NCBI GenBank assembly: GCA_014058105.1
Contig: JACGCM010000325.1
Span: 682,001-746,000 of the forward strand
DNA from: Kingdonia uniflora
Lineage: Eukaryota > Streptophyta > Magnoliopsida > Ranunculales > Circaeasteraceae
DNA length: 64,000 nt
Direction: 5' to 3'
Made by a program: the position numbers and the translations under genes. How positions within the stretch are numbered: the stretch's first letter is position 1; every line of letters begins with the position of its first letter. Positions 57,224 to 64,000 of this stretch are shown here, piece by piece. Under the pieces are notes generated by a model. It did not search any database. It had not been told where the DNA came from and saw only the letters and a list, made by a program, of their open reading frames with translations.

Positions 57224-57475
57224 CACTACAACAAATATCGGTTTCGACGTCACTCAATTAAAGTCATTTTTCAAAAAATGATGTTAATTAGTATATTTTT
57301 TACTTAATCCTGTAATTTAAATTACTGAGTTAGTTTACTAAGTCATTTTTTTGAAAGATGACATCGCTGCTTGTCTATTGTCTATGGACGACGTCATTTT
57401 CAAAAAATGACGTAAACAACATTAGATCACTGGCAGGCATTCACGTTGTTTTTCATCTAAATGACATTGTTTCTC
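57224..57475. mobile_element. CACTA transposon terminus with subterminal repeats
   Basis: Starts CACTACAACAAATATCGG, a typical plant CACTA inverted terminus, immediately followed by GACGTCAC. Subterminal motifs recur in both orientations: GTCATTTTTCAAAAAATGA at about 57262, GTCATTTTTTTGAAAGATGAC at about 57341, GACGTCATTTTCAAAAAATG at about 57390, and a weaker copy near 57450. Such palindromic motifs are transposase binding sites in CACTA elements. The preceding bases are CTT (possible 3-bp target). The other terminus (ending TGTAGTG) was not found before 64000, so the element is truncated or longer than the window. Confidence 0.7.
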
Positions 57476-60171
57476 TCTATTAAATACTGAGTGAAAGCCG
57501 ACTCACTCTTCACTCTTCACTCTTCACCCCCATTCTTGTGTCTATGAGAGAGTATTCGAGTGGGAGTATGGGAGTAAAGGAGATGAATATGTTCTCACTA
57601 TCTCAAGAATCTCTATGTTTCCTCCTCCCTAAATTCAAATCTCTCAACCCCAACCTCAGACTTAAACAATAATAACTCTATCACACTCTCTGCTTTACCT
57701 CCTCTAGCAACTCTTCAACAAAACCTTCAACCTCAACCCCATATCCATATCTAGATGAAGATCCCTCAAATGCGATAGGTATGAAACAAATGCGAGAGAA
57801 AAGGTTTATGATTTACAAAAATTGAATGTGAAGTGTTGGTACGAATCCCTATGTCGAGGATAGTCGCCATATTGAAAACATAAGTGTGGAAACCCTAATT
57901 ATGAGGAAAGACTATTTCAAATTAAGCAATCTTCGGCCCTAATCTGCAAAGAATCAAACATTGAGCAGGTAAGAAGTTCCCCAATTTTTTGCTTTGAATG
58001 TTATCGTTTGAGGATTTGGCTAATTCGTTATTCACGATTCCCCAATTTGGTTTGATTACATAATGTAGCATCAAGTGCCCTGCCCCTTCACCAAAGTGAT
58101 TGTTGAGTTTTGCATCTTTAAATATTCAAAGGTAAACTATAAACTCTAAACTTATTTCTTTACTTGTAATTTTTTTTTTCTCCTTTGGGTTTCTTTGATT
58201 AGTGCTTTCTAGTTTTTGTAATTTTATCTCCATTGTAAATTGATTTTTCTTAATGGTTCTATTTGATTAATAATATTTGGTTTTTATCTAGTTGTTCTTA
58301 CTGTAATTTGAGTTTGTGTCTGCTTAATTTGGTATTAATGGTGTTCTCATTTAGGGCTTTGAGCAAATAGTATATAGCTTGGCTTTAGATTAGATGGTGT
58401 TCTCAATGGGTCTGTTTGATTTGGTGTTAAAAATATTCACATTTAGGCTTAGAGTAGAAATTATTTAGCTTAGCTTCGACCTAACCTTACAGAGTTTAAC
58501 ATTGGGTTACCCTCTTTAACATAATCTAAGACCCACTAGCTTAGAACTTGAAAATTTTAGATACCCCTGTTGGTTTAGAGCAAAACATCTTAAGCAAGAG
58601 CCTTTAGTTGTTTAAATCTGCATGGCGATTCCTCCAAAAATCACGGTACGCACTATTGAGGTAGATCTAGGGTTTCATCAAGCTTAATTTAGGTTTGAAT
58701 GATTTGTGGAATTTAGAACAGATTTGGATTTTGGATTGTAGAGGAATGAGATCAAGATCGAGGAGGAGTGATTGATTAGGAGCGACATGGTTAGTTAAAG
58801 AAAGAAGGGAGATGAAGACGAGCGGCATGGTAAAACCTGATGAACAAATCAAAACAAAAATGTCAGCAATATATTCCACATACAGTATATCACAATGTAT
58901 CAAGATATTTGGACTCTAAATAACCACAATTATATGAACTGTTAGTTAAGAAATTCAACTGTACGAAATGAAATTGCATAAAGGTTTTCATTGATCATGA
59001 GATTAATGATTTGAGAATGGCAACAACTCAAAAGTGTTATCAGTCTATTTTTGAAGATCAGCTCTAAAATCACTACGCATAATGATAGTATATTCTTCAT
59101 CTAGTTTGAGTGTACCCTTGTTAGTCTTTCTGTATACATTGATAATTATAGTCTTCGAAACTGTTCTTAATGTCTTTTATAGTGACTACTAGTCTCTTTG
59201 GTTCCTATGGAGGCCTAGTTTTTGCGGTTAACAGTAGTTGAGCTGTTTCTAAATCAGTATACACAGTTATCTTCTGTATCTTGTAGAGATTAGCTAACAA
59301 AAGGTTGTGGACTCCTTCATAAGAAAGCCAACACTACAGAGAACAGGGAAGCTGGGATAAGTTGTTGTCCATTTGATGTCTTTTGACTGTGATAGTCTGA
59401 GGTCTACTATATCCAGCACATGCAACAATAGGTGCACTACACAGTCCCTCAGTACTCCAATGCTCCTGACATTTGTAAGAGCTCCATCAATGTTGAAGTG
59501 TTTAGAGCATAAACATTGCATGTAAATGTTGATGCCACAGTTATTAATACAAAGTCGCGTTTTTCTTATGTTGTTGGTAAGCTATCCCTTATCTAAATTG
59601 TGCGATTTTGTTTACTTATTCAAACATGTTTTTGAAGTTGAAGTCTCAACTTTACACAACTCTTTCGTACAAAAGAATAGTAATACAACTACACAAGTAC
59701 TATTTGGTTGCCTCTCTTCATTTACTTCTTTCTAAAACTTTCCCCTTCTACCCAAACTAGATTATAAACCAAATACCATACCCCATTTCCATTTTTAGCT
59801 TCTTATTTTTGTGTTTATGTTTTCATCTATATCTCTTGACTATGTTTTTTTTCTCTACCTTTATTCAATGGGTATTCATGTATGTGCTTTCTTTTCACAT
59901 GATCAGATGTAGATTAGAGACCAACAATAGCCACCTGCAATGCAGCCAAAGAATATGTGGGGAGGAGACAGTCACATATCCGTACTACTGTTTATATTAC
60001 CATGATCTGCAAGAGAATGCTGAGAAAAAATGAATAAAGGAGGCCTTGTCTCCACCACAAGATGTTGTTTGCAAGAAGCAAAATGCATTTGGAGGAGAAT
60101 CTGACTTGTTAAATGTACTTCTACTACTGCACTAGCTAACATCCTTTGTTACTCTTATCTTTCTTACTAGA
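57476..60171. other. Unassigned DNA right of the CACTA end
   Basis: Could be CACTA interior or host DNA. Holds CTCTTCA repeats (about 57505-57528), a leader-like stretch with a possible donor GCAGGTAAGAAG at about 57970, and T-rich intron-like sequence to 58600. Short frames (58667-58903 minus, 59294-59521 minus, 59809-60033 plus) have no recognisable domain. The frame RLETNNSHLQCSQRICGEE follows a possible acceptor (GATCAG at about 59907) and may be a host exon. Confidence 0.35.
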
Positions 60172-60176
60172 GTAGT
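60172..60176. repeat. Left target duplication of solo LTR
   Basis: GTAGT, paired with GTAGC at 60988-60992 (4 of 5). Confidence 0.65.
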
Positions 60177-60987
60177 TGTCACGGCCCAGCCCGGGACCGC
60201 CTCTACAGTTCCCGGAGTGCAGCGGAATAAGGGACCGTGCAGCGTACACGGACGCGCGGTCGGCGTGTACTAGCCATCTTCACGGGCGCGGCGCGCCAGT
60301 GGCATACAACCCACGGATGCTAGAGGGACATCCGGATAATCCTGGATACTCGTGAGGGGTCATCGAATATGTATTCGGTATAGGCAACAACGCTGAAGGT
60401 TCCCTCAATAATCCCTACAGCGTAATCTCTCGCGACGCGTGCGAGGTACGGAAAGCACACCTGTCCTGTAGCGGATCAGGGTAGCTCAATATGCCGGTTT
60501 CCACATAAGGGACTCATATCTCAAGGGGCGACGAGCCTGGACTATTTATATTGTCCATCTGTAAGGGGCGGTGCGTCTCGGATAGCCCGCGGGGCATAGC
60601 GGCGCCATATGAAGCCCTCTTTGGAAAACCGGCCCGCATTGCGAGGCAATGTCCCCTAGCCTTCCCTAGGCCTAGGAGAACTCATAACTATCCCTTGTAG
60701 ATAATCCATGAGCCGGGGTCCTTGATGACCAAGCATTAAAGCTCTTTTAGTCATGGGGAGGATCGGACCAAGGTTCCTCCTTAATATAGCTACTAAGTGA
60801 ATAGTCAATTTCCAAAAGGTAACGTTAAAACATGAGACGAAGCGTACTGGATCTTTTCGCCTCCTTAACTGAATCCGATTGCGACGAAACTTGGCGTGCT
60901 GCTATATTAGGATATAAAGAACAAATACATTCAGACAGAACTCAAAACGCTCGGGTGGATTTGGCCGGCGTTCGGTAGGTCGTCACA
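60177..60987. repeat. Solo LTR, 811 bp, GC-rich
   Basis: Begins TGTCACGGCCCAG and ends GGTCGTCACA. It is flanked by near-identical 5-mers and has no internal coding or second LTR. The TGTCACG start is common in plant Ty3/gypsy (chromovirus) LTRs. It is much richer in G/C and CpG than its surroundings, which suggests a younger insertion. Unequal recombination between two LTRs is the usual origin of solo LTRs. Orientation is not determined. Confidence 0.7.
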
Positions 60988-61081
60988 GTAGCTTTCTTGA
61001 CCTTCTTTTGTAGAGCCAGTAGAGCCAGTAACATATATGCAAGCAAAATTAAATAATTCGATTACATAATTAAAAGACTCT

Positions 61082-61378
61082 TTAGCAGAAAACTGCCCCT
61101 TTATATCTAGCTTGAAAAAGCAAATATCTGGACCCCGCTAAGATCCACCCCTGCAGAAGTAAGATGGGTGGCTGCTGTGGATGTTGGGGTTCCAAGTAAC
61201 CATATTTCCTGTTTACTTGAGAAAGAACTGCTTGATCTTTCAAAACAGAACCAGTCCAATCATCCCTCCATGCATCTATTTTATCACCTGTATCCACAAT
61301 CCAAAATGATTCCTTAACTAAGTCAGAAAAAATATTTGTAATGCATGCCGGCATTGAAGATCTTTTGTAACAGTTGAT
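61082..61378 (-). pseudogene. LINE (L1-type) reverse-transcriptase C-terminal piece, downstream part
   Basis: Minus strand: INCYKRSSMPACITNIFSDL, then ESFWIVDTGDKIDAWRDDW, matching the plant LINE motif W.IGxGxxIxFWxDxW that follows the reverse transcriptase. The frame continues to 61082, though the last 40 residues look less LINE-like. The upstream part is at 62834-63180, separated by the retroposed insertion at 61379-62819. Confidence 0.75.
61365..61378. repeat. Left 14-bp target duplication of the retroposed copy
   Basis: TTGTAACAGTTGAT, identical to 62820-62833. Confidence 0.85.
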
Positions 61379-61401
61379 CTTTTCTTTTTCTTTTTTTTTT
61401 A

Positions 61402-62500
61402 GTATGAGAAGCGTTTTTTAAGACAAAAAGTAACTCTTACACTGATAATATTACAAAACTCACTATAGCTACTCTTTTTTGGGTTTAGAATCTTTAGATT
61501 GACACCCATTAACTGAGTATTTAGTAACAGATACAAGCTACTCCAGCCAATGATATATCAGAGACTCCTACAAAAAGCTTTTCTGGAACCAATGGCATCC
61601 TCTATAGAAATGATAGATGTGCAGTTTCTGTATAACACTTTCGAGTCTTGATCATTCATGACCTTGTTGGGATAACTTCTAGCTTCAAGTTTTTGCAGAG
61701 CAAATATCATCCAAAGAGTGAGCATGGAAGTAGAAAAGCACGTGCTTTGGTCCTTTTTTCAGCCAAGCTATATGATTTCGCCAAGTAAAAGCACCTTTGA
61801 TAAATAAAAGATCTTCCCAAAAAGGGCCTGCCCAGCAAGTTTTCTCTTAAATCCCTTTTCTGAATATTTGGAAATATCCATAACAACTGGACCTTAATCT
61901 CGTACAATTCGTCTCGAGATCACATTCAAAATTTGAGTAATCCAACATTAAAGACTTCAAGAGTTGATAAGATCTGCAACCACATCCGCACTAAAGGGCT
62001 TTTCGTTCAATGCATAGTAAATGTACTTCCTCAAAATTTCCTCTGTATCAAAACCTTAGATGAATATGAGATCTTCCCAAAAAGGGCCTGCACAGCAAGT
62101 TTTCTCTTGAATCCCTTTTCTGGATATTTGGAAATATCCATAACAACTGGACCGTTATCTCGTACAATTCGTCTCGAGATCTCATTCAAAACTTGAGCAA
62201 CCTGGGTGTCATCCAACGTTGAAGACTTCCTGAGTTGGATAAGATCTGCAACCACGACCACATTGAAGGGCTTTTTGTTCAATGCCATAGCGGATGTATT
62301 TCGTCAAAATTTCCTCTGTATGAAAACCTGTCTTTTGAGTAAGAGCAATAAAAGTTGGATTCTGTATTTCGTATCTTCTGACTCATCTACTGATTTGCAT
62401 AAGAAAGCATTTTTGTTAACCAATTTGCGCCTTTTCTCCTTGGGTGAGTTGAGCTTCCTCAGTCTTAACTTGAGCATCCTTGAGCTAACAAAAAAAGGCT
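61402..62500 (-). pseudogene. Second part of the retroposed chimera: conserved plant protein, unnamed
   Basis: The coding text is best seen in 62288-62031: MALNKKPFNVVVVADLIQLR, STLDDTQVAQVLNEISRRIV, NGPVVMDISKYPEKGFKRKL and AVQALFGKIS. The upstream part TGFHTEEILTKYIRY is in another frame. A second, shorter copy (EEILRKYIYYALNEKPFSAD; VISRRIVRD; FKRKLAGQALFGKIFYLSKV) follows. I recall similar sequence in plant proteins but cannot name the family with confidence. Downstream frames (61907-61707 and on) read CFSTSMLTLWMIFALQKLEA and may be 3' coding or untranslated sequence. Confidence 0.55.
61806..62330. repeat. Tandem duplication, two copies of about 250 bp
   Basis: Copy A 61806-62053 and copy B about 62071-62330 share AGATCTTCCCAAAAAGGGCC, CAAGTTTTCTCTTRAATCCC, TATTTGGAAATATCCATAAC and CTCAAAATTTCCTCTGTAT-type blocks. 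Copy A lacks about 12 bases present in B (around CCTGGGTGTCA) and has more stops. The duplication could predate or postdate retroposition. Confidence 0.85.
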
Positions 62501-62802
62501 CTTACGTTGGATATACTTCTGATGATGCATAATCGCAGCTTTATACGTATCCGTCCGCACACGATCCTTGATCATCTCTCATGGATACCAACATGAGAGT
62601 AAGAATGAAAATACGCCAGATCGTTATCCGTACAAGGAGGAGACTGAGATGATGATGATTGTTTCTCCTCCATGGAATTAGAAACCCTAGAATTAGATGA
62701 TTCATTCCCAAATCTTGAGTTTCTCTTCACTCCGCTTCGAAATTGCTTTCTCGAAGAGGCGCTGTTGTTGTGGTAGCCATTACCCGAGCTTGTAGGTAAC
62801 AT
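62501..62802 (-). pseudogene. PRMT6: PRMT6-like arginine methyltransferase N-terminal fragment
   Basis: From the ATG at 62802: MLPTSSGNGYHNNSASSRKQ, a Ser-rich basic region, SSSQSPPCTDNDLAYFHSYS and HVGIHE. After a one-base frameshift at about 62575 comes MIKDRVRTDTYKAAIMHHQK, then YIQRK. Plant PRMT6 proteins have the same layout: a variable Ser-rich N-terminus, then DxAYFHSYxHVGIHExMIKD, RTxTYxxAI and, immediately after, the VxDVGCGTGIL S-adenosylmethionine motif. That catalytic motif is absent: the sequence turns into something else right after YIQRK, at what is probably the exon 1 boundary. PRMTs methylate arginines on nuclear proteins; this fragment cannot. The intact donor gene must be elsewhere in the genome. 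Confidence 0.8.
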
Positions 62803-62819
62803 TACTCAATCATCGTCTC

Positions 62820-62833
62820 TTGTAACAGTTGAT
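62820..62833. repeat. Right 14-bp target duplication of the retroposed copy
   Basis: TTGTAACAGTTGAT, see 61365-61378. Removing the insert and one copy restores the LINE frame DVINCYKRSSMPA. Confidence 0.85.
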
Positions 62834-63180
62834 TACATCCCCAGATTTGGTAAAGAACTTGTATCTCATGTATTCAGCCCACATTCCTTCTTTGTTTATC
62901 AAGTTCCATGACAGTTTCATTAACATTGTTGTGTTAATATCGTTAAATTTTATCAATCCCAGACCTCCCTCATTAACTGGTTTGCAGCATTTCTCCCAGC
63001 TAACTGTAACACCTTTTCTCTTGCATGGGTCCCCTGACCATAGGAAGTTATTATGATAGTCTCACAATCTTTAATAATAGAAGCATACCATTTGTTTCTT
63101 CTATTTATGAAGCATTTTAAATATATTTGCCGCCCTAATGTTAATGATGCCAGTGACCATGACCAATAGACTGATGTTTC
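62834..63180 (-). pseudogene. LINE (L1-type) reverse-transcriptase C-terminal piece, upstream part
   Basis: Minus strand: SLTLGRQIYLKCF, WYASIIKDCETI, then NNFLWSGDPCKRKGVTVSW, EKCCKPVNEGGLGLIKFNDI, TTMLMKLSWNLINKEGMWAE and YMRYKFFTKSGDVINCY. This is the conserved region after the polymerase core of plant LINEs (FLWxG, W..CxPxxxGGLGxxxLxxxN, AxLxKxxWxLxxxxxxLW). It is open over about 80 codons. It continues at 61378 after the retroposed insert. Confidence 0.85.
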
Positions 63181-63289
63181 CTTTGATAAGGTTTACTTTT
63201 ACCTAGGCATTCTTCGTAGTGTTCTCGAGAAATTTGTGACAGTGTTAAGCGAACCAATAGACTGATGTTTTATCATCTTTTAATCACAG
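63181..63289. other. Spacer
   Basis: No feature beyond a repeated AATAGACTGATGTTT motif (about 63167 and 63258), which may be a small duplication. Confidence 0.4.
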
Positions 63290-63839
63290 CAAAATGATAC
63301 CGTTAGATATGTTAATGATGCAATTTAAAAAGGAATCGGAGTTTCTATTTTCTGCAAAGAGAGTACGTGAGAAGATGGAAAAGAACTGCTTACTGGTACA
63401 CAATTTTTCTCTTTGTTTATCTTCATAAAGTTCCTAGCATTAGATGCATTGATTCTTTTTATTTACTTATTTCAAGGTATGATGGAGATTCAACTATTGG
63501 TCATAGATTATTCAAGGAAATAACTAAGGTTGAGTACGTGAAGATGAAAGGGAAAGGGCGCTTGACACAACTAACAAATAGTTATCAATGGAAAACTCCT
63601 GCAACTAAGCTCGAGGAGTTTCAGCAAATATTTGTAAGTACACATGTAAGTAAATGTAACATTTCTGATGATATGTAGCCTTAATTAATTTTCATCTGCA
63701 GTCTCTAACCAAAGTATATGATCTGAGCCATTAAGTCCTGTTTTTTATATTTTTTAATCTGAGAGTCTCTGGTTTCATTGGTTAGCAGGTGGCTCGGGAA
63801 GAAGCATGGGCGAAGGTTTCTGCCATTGAACTTGATTGA
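63290..63839 (+). pseudogene. Exon-like pieces of an unidentified plant gene
   Basis: Three candidate exons on the plus strand. First, 63290 to about 63395: MIPLDMLMMQFKKESEFLFS and AKRVREKMEKN after a TCACAG acceptor. Second, about 63477-63633: YDGDSTIGHRLFKEITKVEY, VKMKGKGRLTQLTNSYQWKT and LEEFQQIF, ending at a GTAAGT donor. Third, 63789-63839, after TTAGCAG: VAREEAWAKVSAIELD and a stop. Exons two and three join in frame; the join of one and two does not fit cleanly. Highly charged, no domain I recognise. It may be the 3' end of a host gene, or a fragment. Confidence 0.4.
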
Positions 63840-64000
63840 ATGGATATTTATGAAAATGATTCCAAACTCAAAACTGTGGTTTTGCCATATGTGAATACGC
63901 ACCTGAGAAAAGGATTCCCAACTCAAGAATAGTGGTTTGCAGTGATGTGGTGTTCACACAGTCGCACACTCTCATACAACTTAAAATTTACTAGGGTTAA
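63840..64000. other. Downstream sequence, no feature
   Basis: Would be the 3' untranslated region if the exon-like pieces are a gene. Contains two AAAAxxxGATTCCxAACTCAA motifs. Nothing else seen. Confidence 0.35.

Larger units (their letters stand above)
61379..62819 (-). mobile_element. Retroposed chimeric transcript (processed pseudogene) inside a LINE
   Basis: 1441 bases on the minus strand, flanked by perfect 14-bp direct repeats. It ends in a poly(A)-like tract (plus-strand T/C run 61380-61400). This is the signature of LINE-type retroposition of a polyadenylated RNA. The sense order is a 17-base leader, ATG at 62802, a PRMT6-like 5' coding part to about 62501, then an unrelated coding sequence (62500-61560) with an internal tandem duplication, then a non-coding tail. 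No introns are visible. Several frameshifts and stops show that it is not now a protein gene as a whole. Confidence 0.8.

Noticed and set aside
61933..62532. Plus-strand frames over the retroposed copy
   Set aside because: Shadows of the minus-strand coding sequence.
1..64000. CRISPR arrays, rRNA, tRNA genes, bacterial-type operons
   Set aside because: None seen; the window is plant nuclear DNA.

Overview
The window is plant nuclear DNA, probably from a eudicot with a repeat-rich genome. It is AT-rich and has no operons, rRNA, tRNA or CRISPR. Nearly everything recognisable is a transposable element or a decayed gene copy. No intact host gene is visible. I did not identify the species.

Layout: 1-6076 is the 3' part of a plus-strand Ty3/gypsy element of the Tat type, with minus-strand (antisense) genes and a 3' LTR at 5462-6076. 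6077-11590 holds unassigned DNA with a GC-richer block and a minisatellite. 11590-13160 is a broken FAR1-type gene on the minus strand. 16000-19160 is a minus-strand Ty1/copia remnant with a 3' LTR end. 20652-21525 is a possible LTR. 23359-25885 is a hAT-type DNA transposon with a perfect 8-bp target duplication.

26930-52390 is a three-level nest. A CACTA (TNP2-type) transposase gene was cut at codon level by an outer minus-strand Tat element (27075-51682, LTRs of about 560 bp). That element was cut inside its reverse transcriptase by an inner minus-strand Tat element (36938-47953, 716-bp LTRs). Both insertions can be undone on paper: short near-identical duplications flank each element, and the interrupted reading frame rejoins.

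52530-56259 is a plus-strand Tat remnant with most of its protease and reverse transcriptase deleted. 56260-57223 is a 3' LTR plus stub of a minus-strand Tat. 57224 onward starts with a CACTA terminus. 60177-60987 is a solo LTR. 61082-63180 is a LINE reverse-transcriptase fragment split by a 1441-bp retroposed copy of a chimeric transcript: the first part of a PRMT6-like gene joined to a second, unrelated coding sequence, with poly(A) and a 14-bp target duplication. The last 700 bases hold exon-like pieces of an unidentified gene.

The most interesting theme is the antisense cassette of the Tat elements. Between pol and the 3' LTR, each copy carries two small genes and one large coiled-coil gene on the opposite strand. 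Most have their own TATA-like box, and the large gene has introns. The elements also carry two RNase H domains and tandem repeats in the 3' untranslated region, both fitting the Tat lineage. All coordinates for decayed elements are by eye.
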